A stretch of DNA of 50,567 bases from CAYSAQ01 sp964429235 (GTDB lineage Bacteria; Margulisbacteria; Riflemargulisbacteria; GWF2-35-9; DYQY01), in NCBI GenBank assembly GCA_964429235.1, contig CAYSAQ010000011.1, positions 1-50,567 on the forward strand, read 5' to 3'. Below the pieces are notes generated by a model. The model searched no databases, had not been told where the DNA came from, and saw only the letters and a program-made list of their open reading frames with translations. Positions 16,354-25,460 of the stretch are shown here, one piece after another. A program made the translations under genes and the position numbers. Numbering within the stretch: position 1 is the stretch's first letter; every line of letters starts with the position of its first letter.

Positions 16354-17981
16354 TGGTAAGACTTAGTATTATTGGTGGGCTAGATGGAATAGGCATGAAT
16401 ATGATGTGCTTTCAGCATAAGAAAGAAATGTTTGTTCTTGATGCTGGAATAATGTTTCCTGATGGAGACATGCATGGTATTGATAAAATTATTCCTAGTT
16501 TTTCTTATTTTGAAGAACATAAGAACGATATTAAAGGAATCTTTTTTACTCATGGGCATGAAGACCATATTGGTGCTGTTGCTCATTTTATTGAAAAGAT
16601 TAATGTTCCTATTTATGGCACAAAGCTTACACTTGGAATGGTTGAGCATAAGCTTATTGAACATGGACTTGAGGATTATAAGCTTATTGAAATAAACGAA
16701 GATAGTTTAATAAAGTTTAAATATTTTAAGCTAGAATTTGTAAGGGTAAGCCACTCTATACCAGATGGTGTTATGACTGTCATACATTCTCCTGTTGGAA
16801 CAATCGTTCATTCTGGTGATTTTAAAATAGATTACACTCCAATAGACGAAAAGGTTATAGATTTAAAACGTATTGCAGATATAGGTAAAAAGGGTGTAAC
16901 TCTTTTTATGAGTGATAGTACTAATGCAGTCAAAAAGGGACATACTAAATCAGAAAAGCATGTTGGAGATGCTTTTGAGAAAGAGTTTGCTGGAGTAGAA
17001 GGACGTCTTTTAGTAGCAACTTTTGCAAGTAATATTCATAGAGTTCAACAGGTTATAAATGTTGGCAAGAAGTTTGGGCGTAAGATTTGTTTTGTGGGTA
17101 GAAGTATGGAAAATACGTCTTCTATAGCAAGGCGTTTAGGGTATTTGGATTTTGAAGATGAAGATATTATCCAGCTAAATAAAGTAGATGACTATCCAGA
17201 TAAAGAAGTTTTAGTTCTAGCTACAGGTAGCCAAGGAGAACCATTTGCGGCTTTAACAAGGATAGCTAGAGGTGATCACCCAATGTTTCAGACAAAGGTA
17301 GGCGATACAGTTATTATGTCCGCATTACCTATTCCTGGTAATGAGAAGATGGTTTTTGCAAATATAAACAATCTTGGACGTGCTGGTGTTAATGTTATTT
17401 ATGAAGCTGGCTCTAAGATGCACGTTTCAGGACATGCATATCAAGAAGAGCTTAAGCTTATGTTGGAACTAGTAAAACCAAAATTTTTCATTCCAGTGCA
17501 TGGTGAGTTTAGACATTTACAAGCACATAAAGAATTAGCTGAAGATTTAGGTATAGTTGACGAAATTCTTATGCCAGAGAATGGTGATCAATTAGATATT
17601 GAGAAAAAGAAAGTAACATTTGCAGGCAGACTTGATTTGCCTCGTATTTACATAGATAGCAATAGTAATTGTTTTGAAAATCAAAAAATTATTGATGATA
17701 GACAAGCAATGGCTAGAAATGGTGCTGTTAGTGTAGTTGTGTTTATGGATGAAGACAGAAGAAGGATTGAAGATGTTGTTTTTAATATGAAAGGAATATC
17801 TAATCCTGCAAAAGATTTCATGTACGGACTAAAGGATAGTATCATCGATCAGTTTAACTATAGATTGCAGAGTGGAAAAATATCACCTGAAAACATAGAA
17901 AAAGATTTATCAATTATCGTTCGTAAATACATGAGTAAAAAAATAGGCAAATGGCCAGTTGTAATTCCTTCAATAGTTTAA
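16353..17981 (+). CDS. rnj: Ribonuclease J
   Basis: RNase J is a metallo-beta-lactamase/beta-CASP nuclease with 5'-3' exonuclease and endonuclease activity, central to mRNA decay and rRNA maturation in bacteria that lack RNase E. The 542-residue protein has the zinc motif H67-G-H69-E-D71-H72, the HSGDFKID motif, the beta-CASP segment with ATGSQGEPFAAL, and SGHAYQEELKLML plus PVHGEFRHL from the closing catalytic region. The C-terminal domain is kept. The dapA-rnj arrangement is also known in Firmicutes. Confidence 0.95.
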   Translation: MVRLSIIGGLDGIGMNMMCFQHKKEMFVLDAGIMFPDGDMHGIDKIIPSFSYFEEHKNDIKGIFFTHGHEDHIGAVAHFIEKINVPIYGTKLTLGMVEHKLIEHGLEDYKLIEINEDSLIKFKYFKLEFVRVSHSIPDGVMTVIHSPVGTIVHSGDFKIDYTPIDEKVIDLKRIADIGKKGVTLFMSDSTNAVKKGHTKSEKHVGDAFEKEFAGVEGRLLVATFASNIHRVQQVINVGKKFGRKICFVGRSMENTSSIARRLGYLDFEDEDIIQLNKVDDYPDKEVLVLATGSQGEPFAALTRIARGDHPMFQTKVGDTVIMSALPIPGNEKMVFANINNLGRAGVNVIYEAGSKMHVSGHAYQEELKLMLELVKPKFFIPVHGEFRHLQAHKELAEDLGIVDEILMPENGDQLDIEKKKVTFAGRLDLPRIYIDSNSNCFENQKIIDDRQAMARNGAVSVVVFMDEDRRRIEDVVFNMKGISNPAKDFMYGLKDSIIDQFNYRLQSGKISPENIEKDLSIIVRKYMSKKIGKWPVVIPSIV

Positions 17982-17985
17982 TTGA

Positions 17986-18546
17986 ATGAAAAAACTTCTT
18001 TTGCATGTTTGCTGTGCTCCTTGTTCTACTTCAGTAATTGAAAGCTTGGCAAAAGAGTATAAGATTTCGTTATTCTTTTATAATCCGAATATACATCCAT
18101 TAAGTGAACAACAGAAAAGATTAGAAGAAACTACATTATATGCAGCAAAAATGGGGATGGATATTTATTCTTGGGAAAGTGATGTAATAGATTGGTTTAA
18201 TTTAGTTGAAGAATACAAATGGTCATCTGAAAAAAGTGGCGAAAGATGCATGTATTGTTATGAAGAAAGATTAATGAGAACAGCAGAAAAGGCAAAGAAT
18301 AGTGGTTTTGACATTTTTGCTACAACATTAACAGTTAGTCCTTATAAACATATGAAAAGCATAAATGAAATAGGGCTAAAAATTGCTTCAAAAGTAGGTG
18401 TTTCCTACTTAGAAAGTGATTTTAAAAAAAATGGTGGCTATCAGCGTTCTATTGAAATGAGTAAACAAGAATACATGTATAGGCAGAATTATTGTGGTTG
18501 TGTTTTCAGTAAACTGGAAAGGCTTCGCATTAAGCCTTATAATTAA
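17986..18546 (+). CDS. queH: Epoxyqueuosine reductase QueH
   Basis: QueH performs the last step of queuosine synthesis, reducing epoxyqueuosine in tRNA, as a non-homologous replacement for QueG. The 186-residue product has the family cysteines: C9, C10 and C13 in HVCCAPCST, C88 and C91 in GERCMYC, and C170 and C172 in NYCGCVFS. These ligate an iron-sulfur cluster and an adjacent metal in characterised members. It lies 4 bases after the RNase J stop. QueD in the same window supports a complete queuosine pathway in this genome. Confidence 0.93.
   Translation: MKKLLLHVCCAPCSTSVIESLAKEYKISLFFYNPNIHPLSEQQKRLEETTLYAAKMGMDIYSWESDVIDWFNLVEEYKWSSEKSGERCMYCYEERLMRTAEKAKNSGFDIFATTLTVSPYKHMKSINEIGLKIASKVGVSYLESDFKKNGGYQRSIEMSKQEYMYRQNYCGCVFSKLERLRIKPYN
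18515..18543 (+). promoter_or_regulatory. Possible internal promoter for the mla operon, leaderless
   Basis: TGGAAA (18515-18520), 17 bases, perfect TATAAT (18538-18543), then 8 bases to the mlaE ATG. It lies inside the 3' end of queH, so coding constraint could explain part of it. Confidence 0.4.
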
Positions 18547-18551
18547 ATTAG

Positions 18552-19316
18552 ATGTTTAATAAAATAGGAACTTCATTAATTAATTTTTTTAACCTTTTAG
18601 GAGAGTATGCTCTCTTTATTGTTCAGATAGTAAAAGGCACTTTTTCAAAAGAGTTATGTTTTAAGCGAGTGTTAGATCAGGTGTACAGAACTGGGGCGCA
18701 ATCATTTGTTATAACAGCTATTACACTTCTATTTGTTGGGATGGTATTTACCAATCAGGTTACACAAGAGTTCGCTAAAATGGGAGCTATAAAGATTATC
18801 GGTGGTATTGTAGGTTTTGCTATTTGGCGTGAATTAGGGCCTCTTTTTGCAGCTGTAGTTGTCGCTGCTAGAGTAGGCGCAGCTATCTCAAGTGAGATTG
18901 CTGCTATGAAAGTTACTGAGCAGATAGACGCATTAAGGTCTATGGCTATAAATCCTTTTTCTTATTTGTATGCTCCAAGGATGATTGCCTTAATACTTGT
19001 AGTTCCATTGCTTATAGTATTTGCTGACTTTATTGGTTTTGTTTCAGGAATGTTTATTTATGCTACTTTTTATCATGGCAATTATATTGCTTATATTTTT
19101 TCAGCAGCACATATGCTAAACCTTACAGACATATTAGCTGGTGTTCTTATTAAGGGTCCTATTTTTGGGGCTGTAATTGCCGGAGTGTCTACTTTTGTGG
19201 GTTCTAGAACTACTCAAGGTTCTCAAGGTATTGGTAAAGCAGCAACTACTGCTGTTGTTACTTCATTGATCGTGGTGTTTATTGCTAATTTCTTTATTTC
19301 ATTTTTGGTGTTTTAG
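18552..19316 (+). CDS. mlaE: MlaE-family lipid ABC transporter permease
   Basis: MlaE is the inner-membrane permease of the Mla system, which shuttles phospholipids between the two membranes. The 254-residue protein has an amphipathic N-terminus and about five to six membrane spans. The family signature is clear: GFAIWRELGPLFAAVVVAARVGAAISSEIAAMKVTEQIDAL is spread over residues around 88-130, followed by NPFSYLYAPR. The mlaE-mlaF-mlaD order is the standard core. No MlaC or MlaB is present here, as in many non-proteobacterial lineages. It has no ribosome-binding site. Confidence 0.95.
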   Translation: MFNKIGTSLINFFNLLGEYALFIVQIVKGTFSKELCFKRVLDQVYRTGAQSFVITAITLLFVGMVFTNQVTQEFAKMGAIKIIGGIVGFAIWRELGPLFAAVVVAARVGAAISSEIAAMKVTEQIDALRSMAINPFSYLYAPRMIALILVVPLLIVFADFIGFVSGMFIYATFYHGNYIAYIFSAAHMLNLTDILAGVLIKGPIFGAVIAGVSTFVGSRTTQGSQGIGKAATTAVVTSLIVVFIANFFISFLVF

Positions 19317-20045
19317 ATGATAGAAATTAAAAAATTAACTAAATCATATGATGGACGAGTTATCTTAGATGATCTAAATATGACTATCAAGTCAAAAAAA
19401 AGAACAACTATCATTGGTACCAGTGGTTGCGGTAAAAGCACACTCCTTAGATTGATACTGGGGCTAGAGCCCTTTGATAGTGGTCAACTACTAATTGATG
19501 GTAAATGTATTAGTTGTGTAAATGAAGCACAAAAAAATAAATTACGTTTAGATTTTGGGATGGTGTTTCAATCATCAGCATTGTTTGATTCACTAACAGT
19601 TGCCGAAAATGTAGGACTTGTTCTTAAGGAACATACAAATATGTCGAATGCAGCAATTAAGGATAAAGTTATGAACGCTTTGAAACTAGTAGAATTAGCT
19701 GATACATATAATAAAATGCCTTCAGAACTGAGTGGCGGGATGAAGAAGAGAGTGGCTATCGCTAGGGCAATTATTAATGATCCCAAAGTAATATTGTTTG
19801 ATGAGCCAACAACTGGACTAGATCCAATTACGTCTACAAGGATTGAGCTATTGATTAATAAACTTACCGATTATATAGGAGCTACATCTATCATTGTTAC
19901 TCATCAAATAAGTACCATCCTAAATGTTTCGCAAGAAATATATATGTTTTCAGATGGCCAAGCATTTAAAACAGAAGGTGCAAGTAAAATACTTAAGAGT
20001 AAAGATAAAAAAGTACATAATTTTGTAAACGGACTTGTTGAGTGA
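19317..20045 (+). CDS. mlaF: MlaF-family lipid ABC transporter ATPase
   Basis: This 242-residue ABC ATPase powers the MlaE permease. The Walker A motif GTSGCGKS spans 34-41, the Q-loop GMVFQSSALF 81-90, the signature LSGGM 138-142 and Walker B VILFDEP 158-164, with the switch His in IVTHQ. The start directly follows the mlaE stop with no gap, implying tight coupling. The ATPase closely resembles the Mla/Mkl group of ABC importers. Confidence 0.95.
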   Translation: MIEIKKLTKSYDGRVILDDLNMTIKSKKRTTIIGTSGCGKSTLLRLILGLEPFDSGQLLIDGKCISCVNEAQKNKLRLDFGMVFQSSALFDSLTVAENVGLVLKEHTNMSNAAIKDKVMNALKLVELADTYNKMPSELSGGMKKRVAIARAIINDPKVILFDEPTTGLDPITSTRIELLINKLTDYIGATSIIVTHQISTILNVSQEIYMFSDGQAFKTEGASKILKSKDKKVHNFVNGLVE

Positions 20046-20072
20046 AGTTGTTTTATAGTTTAGGATATAGTT

Positions 20073-21278
20073 ATGAAATTTGAAACTAAAGTAGGTATAT
20101 TTGTTTTTGCCGCAATATTGGTTTTATCAATAGGTGTTATTTGGAAAAGTAGTCTGTTACTGCGAGCAAAAGGTTATGTTATTAATGGAACGTTTAATGG
20201 AGTGAATGGTCTTCTTCCAGGAGCCGAAGTCCGCTATAGAGGATATCTAGTTGGAACTGTTTCTAAATTAGTTCCAAATCCTTATGATATAAGAGTTACG
20301 TTGTATATAAAAAGAGGCATAAAAATCACCGAAGGATCACTATTAAGAGTTGATTTCGATGGATTGATTGGTGAGAAATATATAAATATTATTCCTAATG
20401 CATTATCAAAAGAATATATTAAGGCCGGATCGCTGCTTAAAGGTAAAACAGCTGCAGGTCTTGTAGATTTTGTTAATACTGGGACCGAAAACTTGAATGA
20501 AACAAAACAAATATTAGAAGTTTTCAGAAAGATTATTACCAGCAGTAAGAGCAAAAAATCTTTACAGCAATTTATTTTAAATATGGATTCTACAACAACT
20601 AAGCTGGATTCTGTTTTAAGCAAAGTAGACAGTTTGCTTGATAGACAATCAGTTTCAGAGTGGAGTGATAAAGTTGATAGTATCGTTGGTGGGTTAGACA
20701 ATCTTATAAAAAGTTTAAATGCAATTGTTGGTTCTGCTGAGGGAGAGAACAAAAGCAATGTTTATAAGATGATTTCAAACTTAGAATCTTTTACAAGTAA
20801 ATTGGAGACAGAAAGTGGAGTAATTATGAAAGAGGCTAGACATATTAGTTCTCGTTTAGATGATAATACCAGCTTTCTAGATGATACATCTCTGAACTTA
20901 GATGCATCACTTATCGATAATAATGAGTATGATTTAGGAGCATCATTAGTTGTTAGCAAGAATATAATTAATTTATCATTGGGAAATAAGACAGGTGGAA
21001 ATGTTGTTAAGTTAACTCAACTAACTTTTGGTAGAAGTATTTTTGGTAAAATATTTGCTGCAGTTGGTTTAGTTGAAGACGCCCCAGGGGTTAAGGTTGG
21101 CCATCCTGTTTTTGACAGGATAGATATGGAGCATTCTTTTTATAATGCAAGTACGTGGATGTATAGATTAAAAACAAATATGTATTTTACTCCAAATATA
21201 AGAGGTATAGCTGGGTACGATTATAAAGCACAGAATGATCAGCAAGTTTTTGTAGGTGTAGGAGTGAATTCTTTTTAG
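20073..21278 (+). CDS. mlaD: MlaD/MCE-domain lipid-binding protein
   Basis: MlaD proteins sit on the outer face of the inner membrane and carry lipid through a hexameric MCE ring. This 401-residue protein has one N-terminal membrane helix (about 8-24), an MCE domain (about 35-120: GTFNGVNGLLPGAEVRYRGY and GEKYINIIP), a helical coiled-coil region about 140-270 with repeated LDS/LDD/SLD spacing, and a C-terminal strand-rich block (about 285-401) ending VFVGVGVNSF. The final aromatic residue and alternating pattern look like an outer-membrane beta signal. That tail is not found in the short E. coli MlaD. It is unusual and is listed as a finding. Confidence 0.9.
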   Translation: MKFETKVGIFVFAAILVLSIGVIWKSSLLLRAKGYVINGTFNGVNGLLPGAEVRYRGYLVGTVSKLVPNPYDIRVTLYIKRGIKITEGSLLRVDFDGLIGEKYINIIPNALSKEYIKAGSLLKGKTAAGLVDFVNTGTENLNETKQILEVFRKIITSSKSKKSLQQFILNMDSTTTKLDSVLSKVDSLLDRQSVSEWSDKVDSIVGGLDNLIKSLNAIVGSAEGENKSNVYKMISNLESFTSKLETESGVIMKEARHISSRLDDNTSFLDDTSLNLDASLIDNNEYDLGASLVVSKNIINLSLGNKTGGNVVKLTQLTFGRSIFGKIFAAVGLVEDAPGVKVGHPVFDRIDMEHSFYNASTWMYRLKTNMYFTPNIRGIAGYDYKAQNDQQVFVGVGVNSF

Positions 21279-21332
21279 TTTTATGTACTAATAAATTAAA
21301 TTAGGATAGTATTATATTATGGAGATAATGAT

Positions 21333-21686
21333 ATGAAGGTAATGATAGTTGATGATGCATACTTTGTTCGCAAGAAGCTAACAGGAGTATTGTCCTTATT
21401 AAATGTAGAAATTATTGAGGCAGAAGATGGTCAGCAAGCTATTGATTTATTTAAAGTTGAGTCTCCAGATTTAGTTTTTCTAGATGTTGTTATGCCAAAG
21501 AAAGATGGTTTAGCAGCTTTAAAAGAAATTCGTGCTATCTCCAAAGATGTTAAGATTATCATGTTAACAAGTGAAGGTGATAAAGGTACTTTGCTTAGTG
21601 CTTTAGATGAAGGTGCTAATCACTTTGTAATTAAACCATTTGATGATGATAAGGTGCTTGGGTTAGTTCAGAATTTACTGCAATAG
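21333..21686 (+). CDS. CheY-like single-domain response regulator
   Basis: The 117-residue product is a bare receiver domain. The acidic pair is in IVDDAYF, the phospho-acceptor Asp in LVFLDVVMPKKDG (about residue 53), the conserved Thr/Ser in IMLTSEGD and the Lys in FVIKPFDD. There is no output domain, so it should act by protein contact, as CheY does at the flagellar motor. No kinase or chemotaxis gene is nearby. GGAG lies 8 bases before the ATG. The following 106-residue unknown is 26 bases downstream and may be its partner. Confidence 0.92.
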   Translation: MKVMIVDDAYFVRKKLTGVLSLLNVEIIEAEDGQQAIDLFKVESPDLVFLDVVMPKKDGLAALKEIRAISKDVKIIMLTSEGDKGTLLSALDEGANHFVIKPFDDDKVLGLVQNLLQ

Positions 21687-21712
21687 CATAATATTTCTCA
21701 CGATATATTTAT

Positions 21713-22033
21713 ATGAATACTAAGATAGTAAGTGTTAATCGCGATAATCTTTATGACATTGCGGATGTTTTGGATATGCTTCCCGACATTGAAGAGGGTG
21801 TTGCCAAGGTGTTTTGGTTTGATGCTAAAAAGAATGAACTTCTTATTCCTCTAAATGTTCACGAACGCTTTCCTGAACAAGTTTTCCCAATAAAGATAAT
21901 TAAATATGGAAAGATTTACTATGTCAGTCCAGTTGATGAACTTAAGGCACTTCCCCCTAATCAGAAAGAACAACTTGAAATTTTAGTCAAAGAGCTAGCT
22001 CCTGCGGATTGTATAATAAATATGTCTGTTTGA
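21713..22033 (+). CDS. Hypothetical acidic protein, 106 residues
   Basis: No family is recognised. The product is acidic and soluble, with an early DVLDMLPDIEEG segment, a likely beta region with VFWFDAKKNELLIPLNV and PIKIIKYGKIYYVSPV, and a helical C-terminus (LPPNQKEQLEILVKELAP). It lies 26 bases after the receiver gene. The bases before the ATG (CGATATATTTAT) have no Shine-Dalgarno site and closely match those before another unknown gene at 29756. The 3' end faces ksgA with 11 bases between. Confidence 0.75.
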   Translation: MNTKIVSVNRDNLYDIADVLDMLPDIEEGVAKVFWFDAKKNELLIPLNVHERFPEQVFPIKIIKYGKIYYVSPVDELKALPPNQKEQLEILVKELAPADCIINMSV

Positions 22034-22044
22034 AGTGATTTCGC

Positions 22045-22824
22045 TTAGATTATGGCGTTTGCAAGTTTTATGAATTGTTCAACACTTAGTTGTTGGCCTC
22101 TAATAGTTTCTATTAGTCCAAGTTGTTGAAACGTAGGTATTAGGTCTTCTTTTCTAAACTTTATGTACGGTCCTTTTACTAAGCAATTCATAAGTGTTTT
22201 TCGCTTCCCCCAGAATGAGTTTCTCACTATTTTATTATATATATCTAAGTTATTAATTTGTGATAAATACTTTGTAGTAGGTGTTAGTTTGATATAGGCA
22301 GAATCTACTTTGGGAGCGGGTGTAAAACAAGTATTTGCCACATTAAATAGTTTTTTGCATTCAGCACGAGTTTGGCAGAAGATAGAGAAACTGCTGTAGT
22401 TTTTAATGCTAGGCACTGCGATTACCCTTTCCGCCATTTCTTTTTGAATCATTATATAAATATCCATTACATTCGGAATATTTAAACATTTTTCGATAAT
22501 AGGGCTTGTGATGTAGTAGGGGATGTTTGCTACGACAATACATTTATTGTCTGGTGTTACTTCGGCTTGTAAAAAATCCTCAAGAATAAGTTCGACATGT
22601 TTAAAGTCAACCAGTCTCTCTGCCGCTTCTTCATAAGCCATTGTGTCTACTTCATATGATTTGATGTTGTTTGTTGTATGGTTAGCTAGTTCAATTGTAA
22701 GGTTGCCACTGCCAGTTCCAATTTCTATTATGTCTATATTATTTGGTACATGTGATAGGAGTTTATGGATAATATTCTTATCTGTAAGAAAATTTTGTCC
22801 TAGTGATTTCTTGTATCTATCCAT
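22045..22824 (-). CDS. ksgA: 16S rRNA (adenine1518/1519-N6)-dimethyltransferase KsgA
   Basis: KsgA (RsmA) dimethylates two adjacent adenines in helix 45 of 16S rRNA. The 259-residue protein has KKSLGQNFLTDKNII at the start, SAM motif IEIGTGSGNLTIEL, the catalytic NIPYYITSPII (NxPY), and FTPAPKVDSAYIKL. The ATG at 22824 (MDRYKKSLGQNF) matches family N-termini and overlaps the pdxA stop by 8 bases. A TTG at 22833 sits closer to a GAGG site and cannot be excluded. It is translated from the pdxA message. Confidence 0.96.
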   Translation of the reverse strand: MDRYKKSLGQNFLTDKNIIHKLLSHVPNNIDIIEIGTGSGNLTIELANHTTNNIKSYEVDTMAYEEAAERLVDFKHVELILEDFLQAEVTPDNKCIVVANIPYYITSPIIEKCLNIPNVMDIYIMIQKEMAERVIAVPSIKNYSSFSIFCQTRAECKKLFNVANTCFTPAPKVDSAYIKLTPTTKYLSQINNLDIYNKIVRNSFWGKRKTLMNCLVKGPYIKFRKEDLIPTFQQLGLIETIRGQQLSVEQFIKLANAII

Positions 22825-23818
22825 TTTGATCAATTAACCTCATTGCCAATAGAATAGCATTAGTCATGCTATCTGGGTTAGCTATATTATCATTTGCGAT
22901 ATCAAATGCTGTGCCATGATCAGGAGATGTTCTAATAAATGGTAATCCTAATGTTATATTAACTGCATCATGGAAGTGTATAAGTTTTAGTGGTGCAAGA
23001 CCTTGGTCATGATACATACTTACGATCATATCTATATTTTTTTTATGATATGCGCTATAAAATATTGTGTCAGCTGGGTATGGACCCTTTGCATTAATCC
23101 CTAGTGATTGAGCAATTTTAATTGCTGGTTTAATGATCGTATTTTCTTCGTCGCCTAATAATCCATCTTCACCAGCATGAGGGTTTAACCCACAAACTCC
23201 AATAACAGGATCTTGTATAGAAAGTTGTTTTAAGAAGTTATTAGCTAGTACAATTTTATTAACAATGCCATCTGTTGATAACTCTGTGGATATCTTGCTA
23301 AGAGGTATGTGTATAGTTGCTAAAATTACCTTTAAATCTTCAGAATAGAAGGCCATGGCATAGTTACTTACATCCCCTTTTTTAGCTAGAAACCCTGTAT
23401 GTCCTTTTTCCTTAATCCCAGCTTTGTCCCAAGCTTCCTTGTTTATTGGTGCAGTTACAATAGCAGAGCATCTATTACTAAGTGCAAGGTCTGCAGCTGT
23501 GTTTACAAAGTTATAAGCCCATTTGCCAGCAGTTGTGGATAACTCTCCTTTAGGGATGTTCATAAGTTCATTATTAGTCTGGTCTAGAATGGTTATTTTT
23601 ACTGAATTATCATAATTTGCCATATCAGTAATAGCTCTTATTTTAGAAATGTTAATATTACTGTTTTTGCTTAATTCGCCAGTTATAATTGATTCTGGAC
23701 CTATAATTAGAAAAGGGTGTTTAGAATATTTTATATGTTTATTTTGGAATGATTTAGCAAGAACCTCTGGTCCTATGCCGCTTACATCTCCTGCTGTGAT
23801 ACAAATTGGTTTATTCAT
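22817..23818 (-). CDS. pdxA: 4-hydroxythreonine-4-phosphate dehydrogenase
   Basis: PdxA oxidises 4-phosphohydroxy-threonine in the DXP-dependent pyridoxal phosphate pathway. The 333-residue protein shows TAGDVSGIGPEVLAKSF, KEKGHTGFLAKK, VCGLNPHAGEDGLLGDEE, PYPADTIFYSAY, MYHDQGLAPLKLIHF and RTSPDHGTAFDIA, with the metal-binding histidines in place. PdxA beside ksgA is also a classical E. coli neighbourhood. The start codon is 7 bases from a TAAAAT -10 box and has no Shine-Dalgarno sequence. Confidence 0.97.
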   Translation of the reverse strand: MNKPICITAGDVSGIGPEVLAKSFQNKHIKYSKHPFLIIGPESIITGELSKNSNINISKIRAITDMANYDNSVKITILDQTNNELMNIPKGELSTTAGKWAYNFVNTAADLALSNRCSAIVTAPINKEAWDKAGIKEKGHTGFLAKKGDVSNYAMAFYSEDLKVILATIHIPLSKISTELSTDGIVNKIVLANNFLKQLSIQDPVIGVCGLNPHAGEDGLLGDEENTIIKPAIKIAQSLGINAKGPYPADTIFYSAYHKKNIDMIVSMYHDQGLAPLKLIHFHDAVNITLGLPFIRTSPDHGTAFDIANDNIANPDSMTNAILLAMRLIDQNG

Positions 23819-23825
23819 TGATTCT

Positions 23826-23831
23826 ATTTTA
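23826..23831 (-). promoter_or_regulatory. Predicted pdxA -10 box, leaderless
   Basis: TAAAAT on the minus strand ends 7 bases before the pdxA ATG. No convincing -35 is seen. The box lies 39 bases downstream of the tRNA-Cys gene on the same strand, so read-through from the tRNA promoter is also possible. Confidence 0.35.
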
Positions 23832-23869
23832 CAACAGATAGCGGGTTTTTGTCCGAAATGGTATTTGTT

Positions 23870-23944
23870 TGGAGGAGACGGTCAGAATCGAACTGACGAA
23901 TAATGGTTTTGCAAACCACGGCCTTACCACTTGGCTACGTCTCC
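23870..23944 (-). tRNA. tRNA-Cys (anticodon GCA)
   Basis: The minus strand folds as a 75-base tRNA with encoded CCA. The acceptor stem is GGAGACG/CGTCTCC, the discriminator base is U as expected for tRNA-Cys, and the T stem is GTCAG/CTGAC with loop TTCGATT. The anticodon stem is GTGGT/ACCAT and its loop TTGCAAA gives anticodon GCA. The D stem is GCC/GGC. Confidence 0.97.
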
Positions 23945-23959
23945 CTATTGCAGAGAATT

Positions 23960-23988
23960 AGTATATAGCAAAACTATTAAAAGGTTAA
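23960..23988 (-). promoter_or_regulatory. Predicted tRNA-Cys promoter
   Basis: On the minus strand TTAACC (23988-23983), 17 bases, TATACT (23965-23960), then 15 bases to the tRNA 5' end. Confidence 0.6.
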
Positions 23989-24087
23989 GCAGGAAAATTA
24001 TTAATAGAAAAACACCTTATACTCAAATGACAAAATTTCTAGCTTGTTGTAACATTGTCTTATCGATTTAAATATTAGGAGCTTTAT

Positions 24088-25449
24088 ATGATTCATATAC
24101 TTATTTTCTTTGCAGTTGGCTTATTTCTAGGAGGATTAGTGGGGTATTTGTTTGCTAAAACAAAGAACTCTAACGGTGCTTTAAAAGAAGAAATAGTAAG
24201 ACTAAACGTACAAAAAGAAGAAAAAGAGATGCAAATTATTTCACTAAGGAGTGATAAGGATTCACAAATAGAAGAGGTTAAGGTTGAAAAAGAGCGAATC
24301 CAAGGTAGGCTAGATGATTCTATTAAGCATTTTCAAAAATTAAACGCTGATATGGCGGCTAAAGATGAAGAGAATAAGAATTTAGTCGAGAAGCTAGAGA
24401 CTCATAAAAAAGATTTAGAAGATATACAGAAGAAGTTTGAAGATCAGTTTAGTAATCTTGCTAATAAGATATTTGACGAAAAGAGTCAGAAGTTTACTAA
24501 CCAGAATAAAGAGAACATCGACGGTTTATTGAAACCACTTCAAGAAAAAATACTTACTTTCCAAAAGAAAGTAGAAGAAACATATAATGATGAAAATAGG
24601 CAACGTGCAGGACTAAAGCAGCAAATAGAGATGTTGGCCGATTTGAATAAGAAAATGTCGGATGATGCCCACAACTTAACAACAGCCTTAAAAGGTGAAA
24701 CAAAGACCCAGGGAAATTGGGGAGAGATGATACTTGAAACAATTTTAGAAAAGTCTGGCTTACAAAAGGGTGTTGAATTTAGTGTGCAAGAATCATTAAA
24801 GACAGAAGATGGAAGTAATAGATTCCTAGATGTAGTTATAAATTTGCCTGGCAAAAAACATATGATTATTGATTCTAAAGTTACATTAACTGCATATGAA
24901 CGATATATCTCAGCTGAAGACAAAGAAAAGAAAGATAAGTACTTAAAAGAACACATTAAATCATTAAGAAAGCATATTAGTGATTTAAGTGAAAAAGAGT
25001 ATCATAAGCTATATCAGATAAACAGTCCGGACTTTGTTCTAATGTTTGTTGCAATAGAGCCGGCCTTTGCTTTAGCTGTTCAGAATGATAATAATATATT
25101 TTATGAAGCATTTGAAAAGAATATCATTATTGTTAGTCCTTCAACATTATTAGCAACACTAAGAACGATTGATAATATATGGCGACAAGAGAAACAAAAT
25201 AAAAATGCGTTAGATATAGCAAAAAAAGCAGGAGATATGTATGATAAATTTGCTAATTTTGCAGGTGATTTGAAGAAGTTAGGTGCTCAAATTAATACCA
25301 CACAAAAGACGTATGATGAGGCAATGAAAAAATTCTCAGATGGTAATGGCAATTTAGTAGCTAGAGCTGAGAATCTTAAAAAACTTGGAGCAAAAGCATC
25401 TAAAAGTATACCTTCTGAGTTTGTTGAAGACTTAGATTTAATAGAGTAA
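24088..25449 (+). CDS. rmuC: DNA recombination protein RmuC homologue
   Basis: RmuC family proteins limit recombination between inverted repeats and are predicted nucleases. The 453-residue product has an N-terminal membrane helix (about 3-22), a long coiled coil (about 30-200), then the RmuC core with QGNWGEMILETILEKSG, FLDVVINLPGKKHMIIDSKV and FVLMFVAIEPAFALAV. The core DSKV segment resembles a nuclease-type D-x-K element. AGGAG sits 7 bases before the ATG. gcvT follows 11 bases later, so rmuC may lead the gcv operon, although no functional link is known. Confidence 0.93.
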   Translation: MIHILIFFAVGLFLGGLVGYLFAKTKNSNGALKEEIVRLNVQKEEKEMQIISLRSDKDSQIEEVKVEKERIQGRLDDSIKHFQKLNADMAAKDEENKNLVEKLETHKKDLEDIQKKFEDQFSNLANKIFDEKSQKFTNQNKENIDGLLKPLQEKILTFQKKVEETYNDENRQRAGLKQQIEMLADLNKKMSDDAHNLTTALKGETKTQGNWGEMILETILEKSGLQKGVEFSVQESLKTEDGSNRFLDVVINLPGKKHMIIDSKVTLTAYERYISAEDKEKKDKYLKEHIKSLRKHISDLSEKEYHKLYQINSPDFVLMFVAIEPAFALAVQNDNNIFYEAFEKNIIIVSPSTLLATLRTIDNIWRQEKQNKNALDIAKKAGDMYDKFANFAGDLKKLGAQINTTQKTYDEAMKKFSDGNGNLVARAENLKKLGAKASKSIPSEFVEDLDLIE

Positions 25450-25460
25450 AGGAAATCGAA

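Noticed and set aside
16462..16695. Leucine-rich plus-strand ORF inside RNase J
   Set aside because: It is a shifted frame across conserved RNase J motifs, with no ribosome site; a shadow ORF.
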